From JAOAFT01 sp035390885 (lineage in GTDB: Bacteria; Bacteroidota; Ignavibacteria; UBA10030): DNA of 54,753 nucleotides. The notes below the pieces were generated by a model. It worked only from the letters and a program-made list of their open reading frames with translations, was not told the DNA's origin and did no database searches. This document shows positions 1 through 7,297 of the stretch, one piece after another (positions within the stretch are counted from its first letter, which is position 1; every line of letters starts with the position of its first letter). The stretch lies in contig DAOOUW010000013.1 of NCBI GenBank assembly GCA_035390885.1, positions 1 to 54,753 of the forward strand. The letters run 5' to 3'. A program made the translations under genes and the position numbers.

Positions 1-24
1 TTTTTCTTCAGTCTTGAACTTTTG

Positions 25-53
25 GTTCTTTTCTTTCAAGAGAAAAGAACAAA
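25..53. repeat. Palindromic A/G-rich repeat, left copy
   Basis: A 10-bp inverted repeat, GTTCTTTTCT (25-34) against AGAAAAGAAC (41-50), with a 6-base loop. Its right half lies in an 18-base string (36-53) that recurs exactly at 53857-53874. This suggests a dispersed intergenic repeat rather than a local terminator. No coding sequence is seen in 1-227. Confidence 0.6.
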
Positions 54-96
54 TAATGATGATTTAGATGTAAAGTAAAAGAACGAATTCTCTCCT

Positions 97-118
97 ACCC
101 ACGAGTGAACCCGTGGGT
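97..118. repeat. Hairpin with 7-bp perfect stem
   Basis: ACCCACG (97-103) and CGTGGGT (112-118) form a perfect 7-bp stem around an 8-base loop. It sits between two other inverted repeats (25-50 and 160-194). The trio resembles the REP-type palindromes mobilised by RAYT (Y1 transposase-like) proteins, but that assignment is inference and no transposase is encoded in the window. Confidence 0.5.
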
Positions 119-159
119 TACAGACAAAGTTATCTTACTTAGATAGTGTTGGAGAATCA

Positions 160-194
160 GTTGCCGAGTAGCACGAAGTGCGTATCGAGGCAAC
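160..194. repeat. REP-like imperfect palindrome, left copy
   Basis: GTTGCC (160-165) pairs with GGCAAC (189-194), and an inner GCAC-GAA-GTGC hairpin closes the top. The minus-strand reading begins with a 14-mer (complement of 180-193) found again on the plus strand at 53706-53719, inside a similar imperfect palindrome. It is a dispersed, probably non-autonomous palindromic element. It ends 34 bases from the stop codon of the adjacent methyltransferase gene. Confidence 0.55.
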
Positions 195-227
195 AGTCTT
201 TGTGAGTTTCTAATGAATAATTTGGGA

Positions 228-839
228 TTAAACTTTTCTTCCAATCAAAGCAAATCTATTTTTAGTTTCGATGAACTCTGTTGTAAATCCTGCTTTTGTT
301 ACCATTTCCTGAATGCCTTCTGCTGATGGCAAAAGATCGTCAGCAACCGCTCCGCCTGTTTGTCTGTGAATTTGGTTAATCGTTTCAATATCCTGCAAAT
401 GTATAATTGTGAGAAGTCCACCGTAACCAAGCACACGATATGCCTCGCGTAACGCCTGTTCTGGATTATCGAAATGAGGGAATACTCCGGACATAATAGC
501 GCGTGCAAAAGTACCATCGGGGAATGGAAGGCTCTGTGCATCGGCGCAAACGTACTCGATAACGTTTGAGGAGTGCAATTTCTTTGCTTCATTCAACATC
601 TCTTGTGAATAATCAAGAGCCACAATTTCCAACTCGTTCAAAAAAGGGAAAAGAATTCCAGTACCACAACCAATATCAAGCGCCTTCTTTCCAATTTCTG
701 GCGGAGTCGAACAGCGTTTTAGTACAAACCGAAGGAAATGCAAATCATCGGCGCTTAGTTCATTCTTCCACGATGTTGCAACAGCGTTAAAGAACTGATG
801 CCTCGCAAGAGCTTGTTCGTCTTTTTGAAGTTCGCCCAT
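228..839 (-). CDS. Class I SAM-dependent methyltransferase
   Basis: Small (203 aa) methyltransferase of the UbiE/Methyltransf_11 type. SAM-binding motif I is clear (ALDIGCGTGILFPFL), followed by the acidic post-I segment (EIVALDYSQEML) and a motif-III-like stretch (EAYRVLGYGGLLTIIHL) typical of class I Rossmann methyltransferases. The substrate cannot be read from sequence. The frame can be extended to a TTG at 860, but I prefer ATG 839, which starts the natural MGELQKDEQ N-terminus; no clear ribosome binding site is visible. It lies tail-to-repeat on its 3' side and next to the receptor gene on the same strand, 65 bases away. A function tied to the receptor (cobalamin or metal metabolism) is possible but unproven. 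Confidence 0.8.
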   Translation of the reverse strand: MGELQKDEQALARHQFFNAVATSWKNELSADDLHFLRFVLKRCSTPPEIGKKALDIGCGTGILFPFLNELEIVALDYSQEMLNEAKKLHSSNVIEYVCADAQSLPFPDGTFARAIMSGVFPHFDNPEQALREAYRVLGYGGLLTIIHLQDIETINQIHRQTGGAVADDLLPSAEGIQEMVTKAGFTTEFIETKNRFALIGRKV

Positions 840-904
840 AGTTGTTTGTATCGTACACAAAAAATTTCAAGATATATTTTTGTCCGATTATTCTGATAAA
901 GATG

Positions 905-2743
905 TTAATGCTGTGCTCTGATCCCAATTGTAAATGTTCTTCCCGGCATTGGATAGCCAAATACTGTGTAGTATGTTTCGTCTAAAAGATTTTCTGCGGA
1001 AAGATTTACAGTGAGCATCGGGAGAAGTCGTGTTGAGATTTCTGCATTGAGTACCGTATAATTTGGCATTTTATTTTTTTTATTGTCGCTTCCATAAATA
1101 GTTTCGATGTGTTGTGCAGAAATCGTTGCCGATGCTGTTCTGTGCATATACTGAACACTTGCATACATTTTGTGCTTTGGAATAGAGCGTGTGTTATTTC
1201 CAACATCAATGAAACTATAACTTCCATTGAGTTGTAGATTTGGAAGCGGGAAATAAATTCCGCTTGCTTCAATACCGCGGTGAACGAATACTCCAGAATT
1301 TGAAAGTCGAAGATTTGGATAAACTCCGTCTGTGCGGATCATATTATTTCCCTCTTGCTGGAAGAGCGCGAGGTCAGCGGTAAAATTCGAGGCAATTATT
1401 TGTGAAATCCCAATTTCATAATTCCAGAGCTCTTCAGGTTTGAGATTTGGCGTTGGAGCAGGGAAAAGATATAACTCTCGTACTGTTGGACTTCGGAATC
1501 CTTTTCCAATAAATCCGCGAAGAGTGGTTCCAGTGTAAAACTTATAGGAAGCTCCGAATTGAGGCGTCAGCGCGTTGCCAAACATTTCGTTGTGATCGAA
1601 ACGCAATCCTCCATTGAGTGATAGAGCATTGGTAACCAATTGCTGTACGCTGGTATAGAATGCATATTGGTACACAGAATGGTATCCATAATCTTTATCC
1701 GTGTTGCGTCCATTTCCGCCAAATTGATTATATGTTGCGCCGACGGTAATAGTATTATTTGGTAACAGAAAAAGAGATTGAAAAACAGTCGCTGTAGCTG
1801 CAAAATCATCTGATGTCCAATTTTTATTTCCATAGTAAGGAGAAAGTTCGTGGTGTCCGAAATTGTAAAATAATTTTGCTCCGCCTTTGCTCTTCCCAAA
1901 ATCATTGTTAACCGAAACGCCAGCGTATCCTCTCGTAATGTGCATCCAGTTATTAATGTAAGGTGAAGTAACAGTTCCTGGATCGTACGTGTTGAATTTT
2001 GTTACGCTTCCATCGAGCGTTACAGAATAGCGCTCATTGACTGAATATGAAGATTTAAGATATCCGCTGTTTCCACTATATTCAGAATAAGGACGATGAC
2101 CGTCGGTATGGACGTTTGTGAAACATGCTGTTGTAGACCAATTCTCATGCTGATATCCTGTGGTAATACCAAAGAGATGAGAATTGTACGAGCCGTAGGA
2201 AGCATTGACGATGCCAGAGAATCCTTCGTGCAATGATTTAGAAGTAATGAGGTTAATGACTCCGCCCATAGCGTTTGAACCGTAGAGGAGTGAAGCTGGT
2301 CCACGAATAACCTCAACTCGTTCAACGTGTGCAGAAAGATAGCTGTCATTTACAGGGTGTCCATACATTCCCATATATTGTGGACGTCCATCAATGAGAG
2401 TCAAAACTTCTGTATTTGGATTTCCACCGATTCCGCGAATAAATATTTGTCCAACAGGAGTATTAACGCCGAAGCCAATCATTCCTTGTTCTGTAACAAA
2501 AATTCCGGGCACCTGTTGACTTACAATGCTAAAAACCGATTTATGCGGTTGTTGTTCCAACACATCCTGTGTGATAACGCTTACCGATGGAGAGACAAGG
2601 TTTCGAGGAACTTCAGTTACAGTTGCTGTAACGGTAACAGGGTTTAAGATATAGTTTATAGTCGAGTCGATTTCCCTTTGTTGAGCGAAGAGAGTTAAAT
2701 TCATCAAAAAGCAAAAACACACTGATAAAACTATATGGCGCAT
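905..2743 (-). CDS. TonB-dependent outer-membrane receptor
   Basis: About 612 aa. It has a signal peptide (MRHIVLSVCFCFLMNLTLFAQ), then the plug domain with NPVTVTATVTEVPRN near the N-terminus, the typical VERVEVIRGPASLLYGSNAMGGVINLIT plug signature, and a beta-barrel ending in the receptor-like segment SAENLLDETYYTVFGYPMPG. It should import a siderophore, heme, cobalamin or metal chelate across the outer membrane using TonB energy; the ligand is not determinable. ATG 2743 is chosen because AAAGGACC lies 6-7 bases upstream; an earlier in-frame ATG at 2758 has no such site. Expression may be controlled through the palindrome at 2775-2804. No TonB, ExbB or periplasmic binding protein is nearby. 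Confidence 0.9.
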   Translation of the reverse strand: MRHIVLSVCFCFLMNLTLFAQQREIDSTINYILNPVTVTATVTEVPRNLVSPSVSVITQDVLEQQPHKSVFSIVSQQVPGIFVTEQGMIGFGVNTPVGQIFIRGIGGNPNTEVLTLIDGRPQYMGMYGHPVNDSYLSAHVERVEVIRGPASLLYGSNAMGGVINLITSKSLHEGFSGIVNASYGSYNSHLFGITTGYQHENWSTTACFTNVHTDGHRPYSEYSGNSGYLKSSYSVNERYSVTLDGSVTKFNTYDPGTVTSPYINNWMHITRGYAGVSVNNDFGKSKGGAKLFYNFGHHELSPYYGNKNWTSDDFAATATVFQSLFLLPNNTITVGATYNQFGGNGRNTDKDYGYHSVYQYAFYTSVQQLVTNALSLNGGLRFDHNEMFGNALTPQFGASYKFYTGTTLRGFIGKGFRSPTVRELYLFPAPTPNLKPEELWNYEIGISQIIASNFTADLALFQQEGNNMIRTDGVYPNLRLSNSGVFVHRGIEASGIYFPLPNLQLNGSYSFIDVGNNTRSIPKHKMYASVQYMHRTASATISAQHIETIYGSDNKKNKMPNYTVLNAEISTRLLPMLTVNLSAENLLDETYYTVFGYPMPGRTFTIGIRAQH

Positions 2744-2774
2744 TTGTGGTCCTTTCATTTATTTATACTTCAAG

Positions 2775-2804
2775 AGTGCTACGTTTTTTTAATATGGTAG
2801 CACT
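2775..2804. promoter_or_regulatory. Inverted repeat overlapping the receptor promoter (candidate operator)
   Basis: Perfect 8-bp arms AGTGCTAC (2775-2782) and GTAGCACT (2797-2804) are separated by 14 bases. The arm centres are 22 bases apart, about two helical turns. On the minus strand the first arm overlaps the proposed -10 box of the receptor promoter and the second lies just downstream. This is the geometry of a repressor operator (for example a metal or heme regulator), although an mRNA hairpin is an alternative. Confidence 0.5.
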
Positions 2805-2822
2805 ATAATGCGTAAAATTCAA
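2794..2822 (-). promoter_or_regulatory. Candidate promoter of the TonB-dependent receptor gene
   Basis: On the minus strand TTG (2822-2820), a 20-base spacer and TACCAT (2799-2794) fit the TTG-N20-TAnnnT pattern seen before other genes in the window. An alternative -10, TATAGT, lies at 2807-2802. The start codon is about 50 bases downstream. Confidence 0.4.
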
Positions 2823-2867
2823 TATGTAAGATAAAAAATTTTTGGTTCCTTTTGTTGGAATTTTTGC

Positions 2868-2897
2868 TTGCCTTTTAATCAAAGTGGCGTATCTTTG
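2868..2897 (+). promoter_or_regulatory. Candidate Bacteroidota-type promoter of the acyl-ACP synthetase-like gene
   Basis: TTG (2868-2870), 19 bases, then TATCTTTG (2890-2897), an exact match to the TAnnTTTG -7 element described for the Bacteroidota primary sigma factor. The start codon is at 2934, leaving a leader of about 30 bases. This leader makes the upstream TTG at 2868 an unlikely start codon. Confidence 0.5.
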
Positions 2898-2933
2898 AAA
2901 ATATTGAAATTATTCATTCTAAAGAGGGTTGGT

Positions 2934-4460
2934 ATGCTATTGCATCATCATTTTGTAAAGACTGCAAAAAAATACGAGGAAAAAATTGTCATTACAGACC
3001 GGACAACCGGAGCTGAAATTTCTTACGGCAAAGCTCTCATTGCTTCTCTTCTTCTTGCCGGCAAATTCAAAAAGTACGATCCTGGATTTATTGGAATTAT
3101 GATACCGAACTCGATGGGTTCTGTATTAGCTATTCTAGGCGTATTGATGAGTGGGCGAATACCGGTGATGATTAATTATTCTACTGGCGCGGCACAAAAC
3201 GCAGAATATGCACAGCAGCAGTGTGCATTTAAAACAATCATTACGTCCAAAGCTCTTCTCCAGAAAATTAACTGTCCAAAAATACATGGAATGGTGTTCC
3301 TTGAGGACATTATGGAGAGCGTTGGCATTATTGAAAAACTCAGAGCGGCATTGAAATCAAAACTTCCTGAAGAACGATTGTTAAAACACATTGCAGGAGG
3401 GGATATTGATGATACAGTTGTCATTCTCTTTACCAGTGGGAGCGAAAATAATCCCAAAGCAGTGCAACTATCTCACAAAAATATTCTCGCAAATATCGAA
3501 GGAATATCGCAGGTGTTTGATCTTTCATCAGAAGATGTTTTTCTAGCAAACTTACCATATTTCCATGTGTTTGGATTGACTGTGAATTTGTGGCTTCCAT
3601 TGCACTTCGGAATGCGACTAGTAACGTGTGCAAATCCGCTGGATTTCAAGGAAATATGTACAATGATCAGGGAAGAAAAAACAACCTTTGTTGTTGGCAC
3701 GCCAGCATTTATGTGGGGTTATTTAAAAAAATCTGAGCCGGGTGATTTTACTTCCTGCAGAGTTATGTTATCTGGAGCGGATAAAACTCCCGATGCATTG
3801 CGAGAAGAATTTTTGAAGAAACAAGGAATTGTTCTTCTTGAAGGATATGGATGCACGGAAACGAGTCCAGTCATTAGCGCAAATTCTCCAACTGCGAATC
3901 AACCCGGAAGCGTTGGACGTCCGTTGCCAAATGTTCAAGTTCGTATTGAAAACTATGAAACAGGAGAAGAATGTCCAGTTGGTGAGATTGGGAAAATCCT
4001 TGTGAAGGGAGATAACGTGATGAAAGGGTACTTCGATGATTTCGAAGCCACGTCAATGAGTATGCGCCACGGATGGTACGATACGGGCGATATGGGATAT
4101 CTCGATTCCGAAGGGTATCTCTGGCATGTTGGAAGATTACGGCGCTTTATAAAAATTGGCGGTGAAATGGTTTCGCTTATTCATGTAGAGAATGTACTGG
4201 AGCGATGTCTTCCGCACGATGTTGAATGTTCTGTGGTAGAAGTTCCTGATCCCATAAGAGGCGCTAAAATAGTCGCCGTTGTTACTCAGCCAGTCAATGA
4301 AAAGAAAATTCTTAAACAAATGGCTGAAGAACTTCCAAACATTGCGTTACCAAAAATGTTTATCGTGATGGATGAATTACCGCATATGGGAAGCGGCAAA
4401 GTAGATTTTAGGAGGCTGACAGATTTAGTGAGAGACAGAGTGCAGCACCAGCGCACTTAG
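2934..4460 (+). CDS. AMP-forming acyl-ACP/acyl-CoA synthetase (Aas synthetase-domain type)
   Basis: 508-aa member of the ANL adenylate-forming superfamily. Visible motifs are the ATP-binding loop FTSGSENNPKAV, GYGCTETSPVISANSP, the YDTGDMGYLD hinge region, GRLRRFIKIGGEMVSL, and a C-terminal GSGKVDF carrying the catalytic lysine. The GGEMVSL segment is typical of the acyl-ACP synthetase half of Aas (2-acylglycerophosphoethanolamine recycling). Here that half stands alone, without the acyltransferase half. It probably activates fatty acids with ATP for transfer to ACP or CoA. ATG 2934 has GAGG 6 bases upstream; a 22-codon extension to TTG 2868 overlaps the proposed promoter. The 3' end overlaps murI tail-to-tail by 4 bases. 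Confidence 0.8.
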   Translation: MLLHHHFVKTAKKYEEKIVITDRTTGAEISYGKALIASLLLAGKFKKYDPGFIGIMIPNSMGSVLAILGVLMSGRIPVMINYSTGAAQNAEYAQQQCAFKTIITSKALLQKINCPKIHGMVFLEDIMESVGIIEKLRAALKSKLPEERLLKHIAGGDIDDTVVILFTSGSENNPKAVQLSHKNILANIEGISQVFDLSSEDVFLANLPYFHVFGLTVNLWLPLHFGMRLVTCANPLDFKEICTMIREEKTTFVVGTPAFMWGYLKKSEPGDFTSCRVMLSGADKTPDALREEFLKKQGIVLLEGYGCTETSPVISANSPTANQPGSVGRPLPNVQVRIENYETGEECPVGEIGKILVKGDNVMKGYFDDFEATSMSMRHGWYDTGDMGYLDSEGYLWHVGRLRRFIKIGGEMVSLIHVENVLERCLPHDVECSVVEVPDPIRGAKIVAVVTQPVNEKKILKQMAEELPNIALPKMFIVMDELPHMGSGKVDFRRLTDLVRDRVQHQRT

Positions 4461-5263
4461 AATAATGGAATGCGGTTTACCTTGCCTAATTTCCTGCCGA
4501 GAAATCGCTCGCCAATTTCTGTAAATCGGTGCGGCACATCGCTTACAAAGAATTGAAGATTCGGTTTTAAGGTACTGGGATTCGCGAGACCGCTCGACAG
4601 AAGATACTCACGAACTACCTGAGCTGTGGCTTCTGCAGAATCTATAAGTGTAATTGTTGAAGGGATTACTTTTGTAATTGTTGGCCTCAAAATTGGATAG
4701 TGAGTGCAACCAAGCACAAGCGTATCAATTTTCTCAGTCGTGAGTGGAAAAAGATATTCTTTTGCAATCAGCTCGGTGGCTTTATGTTCAATCCATCCTT
4801 CCTCTGCGAGAGGAACAAAGAGTGGGCATGGCTGCCCAAAAACGGTAACGGATTTATCAATTTGTTGAATGGCTCTTGTATACGCATTACTCAAAATTGT
4901 GCCAAGTGTTCCGATGACCCCGATCCTTTTGTTTCGCGTCGCTCGTGCTGCAGCTTCAGCTCCTGGTGTTATGACTCCGAAGACTGGAAGATTTGCTTTT
5001 TTCTTAACAACATCCAACGCAACAGCAGAAACGGTATTGCAGGCAACAACGATCATCTTTACATTATTCTGTAAAAGAATTTCTGTGTCCTGCAGAGCAT
5101 ATTCCCGTACAACTTGAGAAGATTTAGAGCCGTAGGGAACGCGTGCGGTATCCCCAAAGTACACAATGTTCTCATTGGGGAGGATGGATGTTAAAGCTCG
5201 AACAACAGTCAATCCACCAACACCAGAATCAAATACGCCAATAGGTTGCTTAGGATCGTTCAT
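4457..5263 (-). CDS. murI: Glutamate racemase
   Basis: 268 aa, the normal length of the family. It interconverts L- and D-glutamate to supply D-Glu for peptidoglycan. Signatures are VFDSGVGGLTVV at the N-terminus (Asp12, Ser13), ACNTVSA with catalytic Cys75, and LGCTHYP with catalytic Cys186 and His188. No pyridoxal-phosphate site is expected or seen. It is convergent with the ligase gene and the two coding sequences overlap by 4 bases. A promoter candidate lies at 5307-5334. Further envelope genes (uppP, the MltD-like gene, M23, bactofilin) are spread over the window. Confidence 0.95.
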   Translation of the reverse strand: MNDPKQPIGVFDSGVGGLTVVRALTSILPNENIVYFGDTARVPYGSKSSQVVREYALQDTEILLQNNVKMIVVACNTVSAVALDVVKKKANLPVFGVITPGAEAAARATRNKRIGVIGTLGTILSNAYTRAIQQIDKSVTVFGQPCPLFVPLAEEGWIEHKATELIAKEYLFPLTTEKIDTLVLGCTHYPILRPTITKVIPSTITLIDSAEATAQVVREYLLSSGLANPSTLKPNLQFFVSDVPHRFTEIGERFLGRKLGKVNRIPLF

Positions 5264-5306
5264 CTACAAATAATAAAATATATGGCTAAACAATTTTTTA
5301 TTTGAA

Positions 5307-5334
5307 AATATAAAGTCGAGAATGAACTGTGCAA
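5307..5334 (-). promoter_or_regulatory. murI: Candidate murI promoter
   Basis: On the minus strand TTGCAC starts at 5334, followed after a 16-base spacer by TATATT (5312-5307). The start codon of murI is about 45 bases further on. The TTG-N19-TATATT spacing agrees with the other promoter candidates in this window. Confidence 0.4.
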
Positions 5335-5338
5335 GTTT

Positions 5339-5476
5339 TTATCTATTCTCACTTTTCATAGTAACAACATAGAAAGAATCTGCAACGCTGTCAATACGGT
5401 GCAGAGTTATTTTAGAAACGAGCAAATTTCCCCCAATAGATATAAATGTTGGAACAAATGAACGATAACCAACGAT
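5339..5476 (-). pseudogene. Possible remnant of an ACT-domain protein (GlnD C-terminus-like)
   Basis: The 348-base gap 5264-5611 has no intact gene, but this minus-strand frame reads 45 codons ending VSKITLHRIDSVADSFYVV and a short tail, then TAA. The pattern (N/I-x-x-A/S-K-I-T ... V-x-D-x-FYV) resembles the second half of an ACT domain such as the one closing GlnD uridylyltransferases. A TAA (5479-5477) interrupts the frame just upstream, and no start codon or ribosome binding site is evident. It is therefore either a decayed gene end or chance. The rest of the gap shows only the murI promoter candidate. Confidence 0.3.
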
Positions 5477-5611
5477 TTACAAGATTTCTGAATATTCTGA
5501 TATGGAAATTGAAGACGCCTGAATTCATGCGATGGTAAAATAAGGAAGTAACTTTCAAAAAAAATCAGTACGTTAAAGGCAAAATTATGAATATCAAACG
5601 AACGGAATCAA

Positions 5612-6103
5612 ATGGAAACGATTGTTTGTCTGAAATGTAAAGAAACTGTTTCTGAAGAGAGCGAGTATTGTATCCATTGTGGCGCGTTATTAAAGAAGGA
5701 TAAACTTGTCCTTTGTGCTTTGCATCCAGATACATTAGCGACTGCAGTATGCGTGCTATGTCAGCAGCCTTTGTGTTCAGCATGCGCTATTGAGGTTGAA
5801 AATCGCATAGTTTGTACTTTTCATCAGGATGTTGAAATTTTCGATGACTGGGCTGTGATTTTTCAATCGACAGATATTACAGAAGCAGAACTTATTCGTG
5901 CGGTGTTGAAAGAAAATGATTTTCAGGTGGTTGTCCAAAATTTTGATTCGATTGGATATGCATGGGACGGCGGAGGCGAATCGCCTATTTCGAGAAGCAA
6001 TCTCAATAAACCAGCGCGTATACTTGTTCCGTTATGGGAATATGGCGACGCTGAGCAATGCATCGAGGAGTGGCGCTCGGGAGTACCGAGGAATGAAGAG
6101 TAG
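5612..6103 (+). CDS. Zinc-ribbon / DUF2007-like protein
   Basis: 163 aa. The N-terminus carries a treble-clef zinc ribbon, CLKC (Cys6, Cys9) and CIHCG (Cys20, Cys23). A second cysteine/histidine-rich segment follows (CALHP ... CVLCQQPLCSACAIE ... CTFH), resembling a B-box-type zinc finger. The C-terminal half (from about DWAVIFQSTDITEAELIRAVL) looks like the small DUF2007 'putative signal transducing protein' fold, which begins with a similar W-x-V-x-x-S-x-D-x-x-E-A-x-x-I pattern. No catalytic function can be assigned. It ends 14 bases before sucC and may be cotranscribed with it. The ribosome binding site is weak. Confidence 0.65.
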   Translation: METIVCLKCKETVSEESEYCIHCGALLKKDKLVLCALHPDTLATAVCVLCQQPLCSACAIEVENRIVCTFHQDVEIFDDWAVIFQSTDITEAELIRAVLKENDFQVVVQNFDSIGYAWDGGGESPISRSNLNKPARILVPLWEYGDAEQCIEEWRSGVPRNEE

Positions 6104-6117
6104 AAGGAAGAGACTCT

Positions 6118-7281
6118 GTGAAAATTCATGAGTATCAGGCGAAAAATCTTTTAAGAAGATATGGAGTGTCTGTTCCCAACGGGAATGTCGCATTCACGAT
6201 TGACGAGGCTGTTCGTGTTGCAGAAAAAATTGGAGGCACACGTTGGGTTGTAAAAGCGCAAATTCATGCTGGAGGACGTGGAAAAGCCGGCGGAGTAAAA
6301 TTTGCTTCGAGCCTTGAAGAAGTGCGAGAATGCGCGGGCGAATTGCTTGGAATGCGACTCATTACTCATCAAACAGGAGCGGAAGGTCGTATCGTTCGTC
6401 GCTTGCTGATAGAACAAGGAGTTGCAATATCCCGAGAACTCTATGTTGGAATAACATTGGATAGACAAAGTTCGCAGCACGTTTGTATGGCGTCCTCGGA
6501 AGGTGGAATGGATATTGAAACAGTTGCAGCGCAATCGCCTGAAAAGATTTTAAAAGAGTACATCGATCCACTCATCGGATTCCGATCGTTTCAAGCGCGA
6601 AGATTGTGTTTTGGATTGGGATTAGATGAATCGTTGTTGAAGCGAGGCGTTTCGTTTTTGCAATCACTCTATAATGCCTATTGTGCGCTGGATGCCTCGC
6701 TTATCGAAGTTAATCCTATGGTAATTACAGAAGATGGTATGCTCTTTGCTCTCGACGCTAAAATTGTTTTTGATGATAATGCTCTTTTCCGTCATCCTGA
6801 ATATGAGGAGTTGCGGGATGTTGAAGAGGAAGAGCCGTTGGAAATTGAAGCATCTGCGGCAAATCTTAATTATATTAAACTCGATGGTAATGTTGGATGT
6901 ATGGTCAATGGCGCCGGATTGGCAATGGCAACGATGGATATGATTAAACTTGCCGGTGGATTGCCAGCGAACTTTTTAGATATTGGCGGCGGTGCAGGCG
7001 CATCTGCGGTCGAAACGGGATTCAAAATTATTTTAGAAGATTCGAACGTAAAAGCAATCCTCGTTAACATTTTTGGCGGAATTGTTCGTTGCGACCTTGT
7101 CGCTCGTGGAATTATTGAAGCAGCAAAGAATGTTGAAATTTCCGTACCAATTGTTGTGCGTCTTGCAGGAACGAATGCAGATGTTGCGGCAAAACTTTTA
7201 CAGCAATCGGGCGTTCAGTTTCGGGTAGCGCAGAGTTTATCGGAAGCTGCTACTATGGTAACAAGTATTGTTCAATCGTAA
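6118..7281 (+). CDS. sucC: Succinyl-CoA synthetase (ADP-forming) beta subunit
   Basis: 387 aa, the usual length. It starts with the family hallmark KIHEYQAKNLLRRYGV, followed by the ATP-grasp nucleotide-binding loop GGRGKAGGVK (residues 52-61). The CoA-ligase part near the C-terminus has LDIGGGA and NIFGGIVRCD. With the alpha subunit (sucD) it makes succinate and ATP from succinyl-CoA in the TCA cycle, or the reverse in reductive metabolism. sucD is not in the window, so the two genes are unlinked here. Translation starts at GTG 6118, with the purine-rich GAAGGAAGAG upstream. The following gatB gene is only 16 bases away. Confidence 0.93.
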   Translation: MKIHEYQAKNLLRRYGVSVPNGNVAFTIDEAVRVAEKIGGTRWVVKAQIHAGGRGKAGGVKFASSLEEVRECAGELLGMRLITHQTGAEGRIVRRLLIEQGVAISRELYVGITLDRQSSQHVCMASSEGGMDIETVAAQSPEKILKEYIDPLIGFRSFQARRLCFGLGLDESLLKRGVSFLQSLYNAYCALDASLIEVNPMVITEDGMLFALDAKIVFDDNALFRHPEYEELRDVEEEEPLEIEASAANLNYIKLDGNVGCMVNGAGLAMATMDMIKLAGGLPANFLDIGGGAGASAVETGFKIILEDSNVKAILVNIFGGIVRCDLVARGIIEAAKNVEISVPIVVRLAGTNADVAAKLLQQSGVQFRVAQSLSEAATMVTSIVQS

Positions 7282-7297
7282 ATCATTGTAAATTTCT

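Noticed and set aside
2868..2933. TTG-started 22-codon extension of the acyl ligase
   Set aside because: The segment coincides with the TAnnTTTG promoter element, and the next ATG has a good Shine-Dalgarno sequence.
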